Positions 1 through 5,279 of a stretch of DNA of 8,602 bases are shown in pieces (the stretch's first letter is position 1; the number at the start of each line of letters is the position of its first letter). The DNA lies in the NCBI GenBank assembly GCA_017965685.1, contig JAGCPM010000164.1, forward strand, positions 1-8,602. The letters are read 5' to 3'. Under the pieces are notes generated by a model. It was not told the DNA's origin. It saw only the letters and a list, made by a program, of their open reading frames with translations, and did not search any database. The stretch is from Kiritimatiellia bacterium (lineage in GTDB: Bacteria; Verrucomicrobiota; Kiritimatiellia; RFP12; UBA1067). The position numbers and the translations under genes were made by a program.

Positions 1-536
1 ATGCGCTCGATGATGTCCTGCGCGGACTTAGGCGACAAGCCGGCTGACGGCTCGTCCAGGAGGTAGAGCCTCTGCGGACGCATGAACACCATCGCGAGCG
101 CAAGCGCCTGACGCTGCCCGCCAGAAAGAGAACCTGCACGCTGTCCGAGCTTCGGCACAAGGAAGTCGAATAGCGCGAGCATCTCGTCCCTTGCAGCGGC
201 GTATGCCGTCTTAGGAAGTGACATCCCGGCAAGCTGCAAATTTTCCTCTACGGTCTGACCAGGGAAGATGTTGTCCGTCTGGCGCAGATAGCCGAGTCCA
301 AGGCGCACACGCTCTTCAACTGACTTGCCCGTCAGCGATTCACCGCCCAATGCAATATCGCCCGCCGTAAGCGGCAACGCACCTACCGTCGCCTTGAGGA
401 GCGTCGATTTCCCGCAACCGTTCGGTCCCGCGATCAGCACAGCGTTCCCCTCGCGCACCGAAAGGCTTACGCCGTTCAGCACCGGCCTCTCGCCATAACC
501 GCAAGAGAGATGGTCTATCTTGAGCAGATCACTCAT
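1..536 (-). CDS. livF: Branched-chain amino acid ABC transporter ATP-binding protein LivF (partial, C-terminus outside window)
   Basis: This is the second nucleotide-binding subunit of a HAAT-type amino acid importer. It hydrolyses ATP on the cytoplasmic face of the LivHM permease. The window holds the first 178 residues; the family is usually about 235, so roughly 55-60 C-terminal residues lie beyond base 1. Visible motifs are Walker A GPNGCGKST (residues 37-45), a Q-loop glutamine at about 86 in LGYLRQTDNIFP, the ABC signature LSGGQ (137-141) and Walker B YLLDEPSAGLSP (Asp161, Glu162). RQTDNIFPGQTVEENL is typical of LivF rather than LivG. The ATG (536..534) overlaps the livG stop as ATGA. 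It has a GGGAGGG ribosome binding site at 545..551, 8 nt away, which supports coupled translation. The substrate could be branched-chain amino acids or another HAAT substrate such as amides or urea; the ATPase alone does not decide. Confidence 0.93.
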   Translation of the reverse strand, partial: MSDLLKIDHLSCGYGERPVLNGVSLSVREGNAVLIAGPNGCGKSTLLKATVGALPLTAGDIALGGESLTGKSVEERVRLGLGYLRQTDNIFPGQTVEENLQLAGMSLPKTAYAAARDEMLALFDFLVPKLGQRAGSLSGGQRQALALAMVFMRPQRLYLLDEPSAGLSPKSAQDIIER

Positions 537-1339
537 ATCGCCATCCCTCCCGACAAGCCCATGTAGAGTTCTCGCACAGCAGGATTCTCCAGAACCTCTT
601 TCTGCGTACCATGCGTATGGACAGACCCCTCATGCAGGAAGTAGATGTAATCCGCGAGATCGCGCACCACGCCCATGTTGTGCTCGATAAGCGCAATCGT
701 CAGCTTCTGCTCGGCGACAAGCTGCTTGATGAGTTCAACCATCTTCTTCGTCATCGCCGGTGAAAGCGCCGCCGTCGGCTCGTCCAAGAGAAGAAGCGCA
801 GGTCGCAGCGCGACGATACGCGCAAGGGCGAGAAGTTTCTGCTGTCCGTAGGAAAGCTCGCCCGCCGGCTCGTCTGCCTTGTCCGCAAGTCCCACGAACT
901 CAAGCCACTTCATTGCGCGTTCACGGCGATCCTTCTCGCGCGCCTCTGCACGCCACCACGCAAGCGTCGTCGCAAGCGAGTAGTCGCTACGGTGCAGGAA
1001 CGCGACTTCGATGTTCTCGGCAACCGAGAGGGCCGGGAAAACGCGCACGTCCTGAAAGAGTCGCCCGACATGTCGCCGCGCAATCTTGTAAGGCGGCAAG
1101 CCTGTGATATCCGCACCGTTCAGGAACACCTTGCCGGAGTCTGGCGCGAGGTTCCCGCCAATCACGTGGAAGAGCGTCGTCTTGCCCGCGCCGTTCGGGC
1201 CGACGAGCGCAGTGACCCGTCCGACCTTGCACGTCAGGTTGACGTTTTGGAGCGCGACGAAGGAGCCGAAGCTCTTCGCCACGTTCTCAACCCGCAGTTC
1301 GACGGGCTGGATGATGCGCGGATCGCTATTTGATTGCAT
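533..1339 (-). CDS. livG: Branched-chain amino acid ABC transporter ATP-binding protein LivG
   Basis: Complete 268-residue ATPase subunit of the LivHMGF importer, energising uptake from the cytoplasmic side. Motifs in order: Walker A GPNGAGKTT (about 47-55), Q-loop GRLFQDVRVFP (Gln96), signature LSYGQQK (162-168, a usual LivG variant of LSGGQ), Walker B LLLLDEPTAAL (Asp186, Glu187) and switch histidine in LIEHNMG (His220). The 130-145 region is rich in charge (WWRAEAREKDRRER), as in the LivG helical subdomain. The chosen start is the ATG at 1339..1337 with an AGG 5 nt upstream. An in-frame GTG at 1345..1343 adds two residues and has AAGGGA upstream, so it is an equally possible start. The start lies inside the end of livM (14-nt overlap), and the stop overlaps the livF start by 4 nt. 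Family assignment is firm; substrate is inferred from the operon. Confidence 0.94.
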   Translation of the reverse strand: MQSNSDPRIIQPVELRVENVAKSFGSFVALQNVNLTCKVGRVTALVGPNGAGKTTLFHVIGGNLAPDSGKVFLNGADITGLPPYKIARRHVGRLFQDVRVFPALSVAENIEVAFLHRSDYSLATTLAWWRAEAREKDRRERAMKWLEFVGLADKADEPAGELSYGQQKLLALARIVALRPALLLLDEPTAALSPAMTKKMVELIKQLVAEQKLTIALIEHNMGVVRDLADYIYFLHEGSVHTHGTQKEVLENPAVRELYMGLSGGMAI

Positions 1340-2195
1340 ACGCACCTGCCAGTCCCTTGGGTTTTATGTAGATGAGAACGATCAGCAAAACGCCGTAGAT
1401 GATCTCGCGAAGGTTCGCCGCGACAGCGTCAGGTAGCCCCACGAACCGCAAAAGCTCAGGCAAAATGATCATAAACGCCACGCCTGCCATAGGCCCCTTC
1501 AAGTTGCCAGAGCCACCCACAAGCAGAATGCAGGCGATGAAGATGGACTCCGTGAGCGTAAAGCTCGTCGGGTCGATATAAGTGATGTAGCTTGCAAAGC
1601 ACACGCCTGGCACGGCCGCTACTGCCGCCGAGAAGACCATTGCGCGGATATACTGCCCCTTCGGGCAGATCGCCAGCGTCTGCGCCGCCGCCTCGTCGTC
1701 GCGCAGCGCCTTGAGCGAGAGCGCAAACGGGCTCCTGCAGACAAGGTGCATGAAACCCAGCACAACGGCGAAGAGGACGAGCGTAAAAAGGAAGTAGGCG
1801 GGCACCGACTCGATACCAATGCCGAAGAACGACGGACGCGGAATGCCGGAAATGCCATACGGCCCGCGCGTCAGGTCTGTCCAGTTGTAGAGCGTCACAT
1901 AGACAATCATCTGAAAGCCGATGGTCGCCAACACAAACGCCTCGTTTCGGAAGCGGAGTGCGGCATGACCGAACAGCCAGCCAACAAGCGCACCAAGCGC
2001 GATGGCAGCGGGGAGCGTCACAAAGAACGGCAATCCAAGTTTCAGCGAGAGAAGCGCATAGGCGTAGGCACCAAGCCCGTAGAATGCTGCCTGCGCCATC
2101 GTGAGAAGTCCACCAAATCCAATCAGCAGGTTCGCCGAGAGGGCCAGCATTCCGTAGATGCCCAGCATCACGCTGATGTGGAGAAGGTAGTTCAT
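1326..2195 (-). CDS. livM: Branched-chain amino acid ABC transporter permease LivM
   Basis: Integral membrane permease of 289 residues that forms the transport channel with LivH. It is almost entirely hydrophobic, with about eight to nine membrane segments (roughly residues 8-28, 33-51, 56-77, 86-104, 133-152, 184-204, 215-230, 236-253 and 262-278). LivM hallmarks are visible: SANLLIGFGGLLTMAQAAFYGLGAY near the N-terminus, LTRGPYGISGIP (108-119), the cytoplasmic EAA-like coupling loop LKALRDDEAAAQTLAI (161-176) that contacts the ATPases, and GGSGNLKGPMAG (227-238). The protein is shorter than proteobacterial LivM forms that carry extra N-terminal helices. The ATG (2195..2193) overlaps the livH stop as ATGA and has a strong GGAGGAGG ribosome binding site at 2200..2207. 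It is translated between livH and livG in one transcript. Confidence 0.94.
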   Translation of the reverse strand: MNYLLHISVMLGIYGMLALSANLLIGFGGLLTMAQAAFYGLGAYAYALLSLKLGLPFFVTLPAAIALGALVGWLFGHAALRFRNEAFVLATIGFQMIVYVTLYNWTDLTRGPYGISGIPRPSFFGIGIESVPAYFLFTLVLFAVVLGFMHLVCRSPFALSLKALRDDEAAAQTLAICPKGQYIRAMVFSAAVAAVPGVCFASYITYIDPTSFTLTESIFIACILLVGGSGNLKGPMAGVAFMIILPELLRFVGLPDAVAANLREIIYGVLLIVLIYIKPKGLAGAYAIK

Positions 2196-3082
2196 TTCGC
2201 CTCCTCCAATCGCTTGCTGACGCCGAACAGCCCTTGCGGACGGAAGAGGAGCACGAAAATCAAGACGCCAAAGGTGACAAGATCAGTCCAGCGCGCCGAG
2301 AACTGCCACATGGCAAGACTCTGCAGCACCGAGAGCAGCATCGCCCCCGCGCCCCACGCCCAATAGCGATCGGTTCCGCCAAAGAACACGGCGACCGAGC
2401 CGAGCAGGAGGTAGTGCATGCCGACATGCGGATCCATGCCAATATCCCAAGCGACCAGCATCGCGGCAATCGCGACCAGAATTCCGCCAAGTGACATCAC
2501 CAGAAGCCGAAGCCGCATAAGCGGCAAACCGAGGACGGGCAGCAACTCGGGCTGGTCTCCCATAGCCCACAGCGCCTTGAACCACTTCCCGAAACGCACG
2601 GCCACGCCCACGACTGCGAACACGCCGATTCCGACGAAGAACTGCAAGAGCTGGATGCGCGTAAATCTGAGCCCCGCAAACGCAACGGACGGCTCAAGCT
2701 GATTGGAGATCGTCTTTACCTCGTTTCCGAAGGCAAGGGCAATTAGGTTTTCTACGACGATCATCACGCCGAGCGAAGCAATCATCACCACGCCGGACGA
2801 ACAGCCCTTTTGAAAGAATGGACGATACACCGCCCATTCAATCGCCGCCGCAAACAGAACCGAGAGCGCCAGCGTTCCGCACACAGCGAGCGCCAGCGGC
2901 AGCTTCAGCATGGTCGCGCAAAGGTAGAATGCGTAGCAGGAGAAGACGAACTGCGCCCCCATCGCAATGTGGAACACCCGGAACGACCTATAGACAAAGC
3001 CGAACCCGGCCGCGTAGAGCATCGCGACCGCGCCTTGTACAAGGCCATTCCCTAGTAGTTGCAAGAACAAGTTCACTGGCAT
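2192..3082 (-). CDS. livH: Branched-chain amino acid ABC transporter permease LivH
   Basis: First gene of the transporter operon; a 296-residue membrane permease that pairs with LivM. Hydrophobic segments are visible at roughly 10-31, 36-57, 62-82, 97-117, 144-163, 191-211, 222-257 and 266-281. Family signs are the N-terminal GNGLVQGAVAMLYAAGFGFV, FRVFHIAMGAQFV (35-47), a coupling loop in WAMGDQPELLPVLGLPL (172-188), AVFFGGTDRYWAWGAGA (231-247) at the place of the usual GGxGSxxGA stretch, and the C-terminal RPQGLFG (281-287). The GGTDRYW version of that loop is unusual. The start at 3082 is the only sensible one, because the preceding frame lies in AT-rich non-coding DNA. No Shine-Dalgarno sequence is visible upstream (AGTTGAAATA precedes the ATG), while the other three liv genes have one or a partial one. 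No periplasmic binding protein gene precedes it. Confidence 0.92.
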   Translation of the reverse strand: MPVNLFLQLLGNGLVQGAVAMLYAAGFGFVYRSFRVFHIAMGAQFVFSCYAFYLCATMLKLPLALAVCGTLALSVLFAAAIEWAVYRPFFQKGCSSGVVMIASLGVMIVVENLIALAFGNEVKTISNQLEPSVAFAGLRFTRIQLLQFFVGIGVFAVVGVAVRFGKWFKALWAMGDQPELLPVLGLPLMRLRLLVMSLGGILVAIAAMLVAWDIGMDPHVGMHYLLLGSVAVFFGGTDRYWAWGAGAMLLSVLQSLAMWQFSARWTDLVTFGVLIFVLLFRPQGLFGVSKRLEEAK

Positions 3083-3098
3083 TATTTCAACTAAGTAT

Positions 3099-3107
3099 AT
3101 TTTACCA
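3099..3107 (-). promoter_or_regulatory. Candidate extended -10 promoter of livHMGF
   Basis: On the minus strand TGGTAAAAT matches an extended -10 element (TG, one base, then 5 of 6 bases of TATAAT), in an AT-rich stretch directly upstream of livH. No matching -35 hexamer is visible at the usual distance. An overlapping alternative -10, TATACT, lies slightly nearer to the gene. If the extended -10 is used, transcription would start around 3092 and leave a leader of only about 10 nt, which fits the missing Shine-Dalgarno sequence of livH. Confidence 0.35.
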
Positions 3108-3166
3108 TAATTTTTGGTCCTTGCGAATGGGGAGAATGATGTTATTTACAAGACTTCATCTCAAAA

Positions 3167-3189
3167 GCCGCTTAAAATAGGCATGCGGC
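3167..3189 (-). terminator. Weak terminator-like hairpin upstream of livH
   Basis: On the minus strand GCCGC and GCGGC can form a 5-bp stem with a 13-nt loop, followed at once by TTTTG. It could stop transcripts coming from the ATPase side before they reach livH. The stem and T-tract are short, so this is a tentative call. Confidence 0.2.
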
Positions 3190-3302
3190 ACGATTGAAAT
3201 CAATTGTCAACAAATCCGGAAGTTGCTTCGCAAAATGTGTGCCGATGATTTTGAGAGGCTTGCGAGGTCAGAACCGCCTCGTGCCTCAAACCTCGGGCGA
3301 AG

Positions 3303-3509
3303 CTATTTAGGGGCCACACTGGCAATGACCGGGCGTGGGAAGAGTATTCCGACTGGCAGAGCCGCGACAAGAGAACGATAGACCTCCTTCAAGTGCGGAT
3401 ATGCCGTCCGGACGTAGCCGAAAACACGTTCCTTTTCCGCTTCGTTGCGCTGTCTTACAATCTTGGTTAGGCCCCACTCTGTGTCCTTTGTGTTCTTTGT
3501 GGCTAAAAC
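3303..3509 (-). pseudogene. Open frame of 68 codons without a start; possible gene remnant or translated dispersed repeat
   Basis: In one minus-strand frame a TGA at 3512..3510 is followed by 68 sense codons and a TAG at 3305..3303. There is no ATG, GTG or TTG near the 5' end, so it cannot be an intact gene as it stands. The first ten residues (VLATKNTKDT) come from the 9-nt minisatellite. The part after them (GLTKIVRQRNEAEKER, then FGYVRTAYPHLKEVYRSLVA) has a balanced, protein-like composition with charged and hydrophobic residues alternating, ending LFPRPVIASVAPK. I do not recognise a family. It could be the 3' end of a gene cut off by repeat insertion. It could also be a dispersed non-coding repeat: GTCATTGCCAG at the end resembles the common interspersed GTCATTGCGAG element. 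An overlapping frame from 3582 to 3307 on the same strand looks non-coding. Confidence 0.22.
3477..3503. repeat. Three-copy 9-nt tandem repeat (CTTTGTGTT-like)
   Basis: Three consecutive 9-mers read CTCTGTGTC, CTTTGTGTT and CTTTGTGGC on the plus strand. The minus strand therefore reads as ACAAAG/ACACAAAG units, which translate as HKEHKGH or TKNTKDT depending on frame. Such ACAAAG-rich short tandem repeats recur in intergenic regions of many environmental and gut genomes and are often mis-called as small proteins. It marks this interval as repeat-derived, non-coding DNA. Confidence 0.55.
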
Positions 3510-3526
3510 TCATCCCCCATCCCTCC

Positions 3527-3602
3527 CCTGCGCACCGTCTGGGGTTTTGGTGCGCAGCAAAAAGACAAATGGTGCGCACCAAAATGTCTGGCGGTGCGCA
3601 CC
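3527..3602. repeat. Four-copy palindrome array (GGTGCGCACC) with exact 22-bp period
   Basis: The core TGCGCA starts at 3529, 3551, 3573 and 3595, a constant 22-bp step. Copies 3 (3571-3580) and 4 (3593-3602) are the perfect 10-bp palindrome GGTGCGCACC. Copy 1 has CC in place of GG on the left, and copy 2 has GC in place of CC on the right. The 12-bp spacers are GTCTGGGGTTTT, AAAAAGACAAAT and AAAATGTCTGGC. Each holds an A4/T4 run and a GTCT/AGAC. The left half of copy 2 and right half of copy 3, with flanks, form a perfect 12-bp inverted repeat (TTTTGGTGCGCA, 3545-3556, and TGCGCACCAAAA, 3573-3584). About two helical turns per unit places every palindrome on the same DNA face, as in multi-operator, iteron or partition-site arrays. 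The function is not known; the spacers are too short for CRISPR. Confidence 0.75.
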
Positions 3603-3619
3603 AGCGTAGAAAACTACTT

Positions 3620-3644
3620 ACTCCAGAGCTTTGAGTTCTGGAGT
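3620..3644 (-). terminator. Hairpin after the ATPase gene, possible weak terminator
   Basis: ACTCCAGA and TCTGGAGT form a perfect 8-bp stem, extended after one mismatch by two more pairs around a short loop. It starts 23 nt after the ATPase stop codon. On the minus strand the T-run (GTTTTC) begins only a few bases after the stem, and on the plus strand CCTTTTC follows, so termination could be weak or bidirectional. It is placed where a terminator of the ATPase gene would be expected. Confidence 0.45.
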
Positions 3645-3667
3645 GACCTTTTCAGGTATTTCGTGTT

Positions 3668-5080
3668 TCATTGCACGAAGAGGTCGTCGGCCGTGACGAA
3701 CCCCATTACCTCCTTCGACCATGCGTTTTGAACCATCTGACTGTCCGTGACCATGACCACGTGAATTGCCTTTGCGGGCGGAAGCACGCCCCGCAATGCA
3801 CCGCGGCGACGAGCGATTCTGGACCATTCGGCTTCGTCAAGCGCACACGGCTCTTTCGTGTACTTCATTTCACAAATGTCCACAATGCCGTCATTCCTGT
3901 CTATCAGCAGGTCTATCTGCGCTGGCTTTCCGTCCGAAGCCACGCCGCGCCATGCGAACTCAGCAGTCTTGACTCCGCCGATTTCAAGGGCGCGCTTGAT
4001 TTCGCGGACATGCATAAGGCAGACGCGTTCAAAGGCCCTGCCTGCCCATGAGTAGTACTCGGCCGTCTCAAGTCTCTCTGTCCACAGCCGCCGGGACTCG
4101 CCGCCGAATCCGGTGACAAAGCGAAGATAGAACAAACTGTAGTTGTCCATCAACCGGAATATGGACTCCTTCGACTTGTGTCCGACTACATGACCTTTGG
4201 AAATGAATCCGCAAGACGCGAGCTCGTCGAGATACTTGCCGGTTCTTCCGCCGTCCGAGAGCCCCGCATACTCAATGAGTCCGTCTCTGGTCAAACCTTC
4301 TGGCTTCGCACCGAGCGCCGAGACTATCTTTACGTACGGCTCCTTTCTCCGGAAAAGCGAAGCATACAATTCGTCGAACTCCCCTCGCAGCCGTCCCTGC
4401 GGCGAGAATAACAGTTCATCGAAGTTCTGCGCCGGACTTATTCCGCGGCGGAGCATACGCCAATAATACGGAATCCCTCCCAGCACCATATAACATTCCA
4501 TCACCATCCGCCGCGAATACTCGAGTCCGCGAGACTGGGCGTAAAGCTCACACTCCCGGAGCGTGAACGGCGCAAGGGACATCTGCTCAGTGACGCGGCC
4601 GTGAAGTCCGCCTTTGTTTCTCAGGACCTTGTCCATTATCCAAGACGTCGCGCTCCCGCAGACAACAAGCATAACGTCCTTCCTGGCCGAGGCCCATCCG
4701 TTCCAGAAGTTCTCAAGCGCCGGGACGAATCCAGACCTCGGCGTATCCATCCACGGCATCTCATCGATGAACAATATCTTCCGCTGCTGATCGCTACTCT
4801 TGACGACTTGCTTCAGTTCGTCGAATGCGTCAATCCAGTTTTCTAGCCGAGGACAATTCACATGCCCCCACTCCTTGAGCGAACTGCGGAACGCCTGTAG
4901 CTGACGAAGCATTCCGGTTCGTGCCATGCCCGAGTGGCAGAAAGTGAAGTCGCCGTCGAACGTCTCGCGAACGAGATACGTCTTTCCCACACGGCGACGT
5001 CCGTATACGGCAACGAACTCGGCCTCGCCCGAATCGGCCAGTTCCCGCAAGCGTCTTTGCTCTTTTTCTCTTCCTATCAT
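3668..5080 (-). CDS. ATP-binding protein, Arch_ATPase/DUF234 type
   Basis: A 470-residue P-loop ATPase with a C-terminal nuclease-like domain. The N-terminus MIGREKEQRRLREL is the usual opening of the Arch_ATPase family. Walker A is GRRRVGKT (27-34) and Walker B ILFIDEMPWMD (102-112, Asp106 and Glu107); VVCGSATSWIMD (139-150) resembles the sensor-1 strand. Residues 255-310 look like a winged helix. The C-terminal part carries AQIDLLID (387-394) and CEMKY (403-407), matching a PD-(D/E)xK pattern with Asp390, Glu404 and Lys406, as known for DUF234. The role of this family is unknown; it is common, patchily distributed and often a lone gene. An ATG at 5098 is also in frame, but GGAGG at 5085..5089 sits between it and the ATG at 5080, which decides the start. 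It has its own promoter and lies apart from both neighbouring operons. Confidence 0.88.
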   Translation of the reverse strand: MIGREKEQRRLRELADSGEAEFVAVYGRRRVGKTYLVRETFDGDFTFCHSGMARTGMLRQLQAFRSSLKEWGHVNCPRLENWIDAFDELKQVVKSSDQQRKILFIDEMPWMDTPRSGFVPALENFWNGWASARKDVMLVVCGSATSWIMDKVLRNKGGLHGRVTEQMSLAPFTLRECELYAQSRGLEYSRRMVMECYMVLGGIPYYWRMLRRGISPAQNFDELLFSPQGRLRGEFDELYASLFRRKEPYVKIVSALGAKPEGLTRDGLIEYAGLSDGGRTGKYLDELASCGFISKGHVVGHKSKESIFRLMDNYSLFYLRFVTGFGGESRRLWTERLETAEYYSWAGRAFERVCLMHVREIKRALEIGGVKTAEFAWRGVASDGKPAQIDLLIDRNDGIVDICEMKYTKEPCALDEAEWSRIARRRGALRGVLPPAKAIHVVMVTDSQMVQNAWSKEVMGFVTADDLFVQ

Positions 5081-5084
5081 AACA

Positions 5085-5089
5085 CCTCC
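5085..5089 (-). promoter_or_regulatory. Ribosome binding site that fixes the ATPase start
   Basis: GGAGGTG on the minus strand ends a few bases before the ATG at 5080..5078. The upstream in-frame ATG at 5098..5096 has no such site and would place this sequence inside the coding region. The protein from 5080 also matches the family N-terminus (MIGREKE). Confidence 0.75.
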
Positions 5090-5118
5090 ATTGTGCATTG
5101 TGAGTTGTTTCGGGCGGA

Positions 5119-5148
5119 ATTATATCAAAATCAGCACACCTATGTCAA
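5119..5148 (-). promoter_or_regulatory. Near-consensus sigma-70 promoter of the ATPase gene
   Basis: On the minus strand TTGACA (5148..5143) and TATAAT (5124..5119) are both perfect six-of-six matches, separated by 18 bp. Transcription would start near 5112, giving a leader of roughly 30 nt that contains the GGAGG site. A consensus match on both boxes implies strong, constitutive basal transcription by the housekeeping sigma factor. Confidence 0.8.
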
Positions 5149-5171
5149 CTACAAGCATAAAACACCCCTAT

Positions 5172-5198
5172 AAGCGGCGGAATCTCATTTCACCGCTT
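5172..5198 (-). terminator. Possible weak terminator hairpin after the sugar operon
   Basis: AAGCGG (5172-5177) and CCGCTT (5193-5198) are an inverted repeat with a 15-nt loop, about 80 nt after the stop of the oxidoreductase gene and just upstream of the ATPase promoter. No T-run follows directly on the minus strand; TTTT appears about 10 nt later. A GC-rich palindrome CCGGCCGGCC at 5239-5248 lies closer to the stop but also lacks a T-run. Confidence 0.22.
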
Positions 5199-5279
5199 TC
5201 TCCCGGAAGGTAGCGATTTCCTCTTTTCGTCACGCCGTCCGGCCGGCCCGTCCAGCGCGCTTGCATTCATCCGCGCGCA

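Larger units (their letters stand above)
3083..3667. other. Long non-coding interval between the ATPase gene and livH
   Basis: About 585 bp without a convincing gene. From the livH side it holds an AT-rich promoter-like stretch (3085-3125), a small hairpin (3167-3189), a plain stretch (3190-3300) and an open frame without a start codon (3303-3509). It continues with a 9-nt minisatellite (3477-3503), a pyrimidine tract (3511-3529), a 22-bp-phased palindrome array (3527-3602) and a hairpin next to the ATPase gene stop (3620-3644). Open frames on both strands here have the composition of chance frames. No tRNA or transposase remnant was recognised. Confidence 0.6.

Noticed and set aside
3205..3210. 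Perfect TTGACA on the minus strand upstream of livH
   Set aside because: No acceptable -10 box lies 16-19 bp downstream; it may be chance in an AT-richer stretch.
3511..3530. G-rich tract on the minus strand (possible G-quadruplex)
   Set aside because: Only three G-runs are present (GGGG, GGG, GGGGG); a fourth is missing, so the four-tract rule is not met.
3527..3602. Palindrome array read as a CRISPR
   Set aside because: The repeat is 10 bp and spacers are 12 bp, far below CRISPR sizes, and no cas gene is nearby.
3335..3634. Plus-strand 99-codon frame across the repeat region
   Set aside because: It runs through the minisatellite and palindrome array, has chance-like composition and no ribosome site.
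5239..5248. CCGGCCGGCC palindrome as a terminator
   Set aside because: There is no T-run on either side in the direction of transcription, and short GC palindromes are expected in GC-rich DNA.
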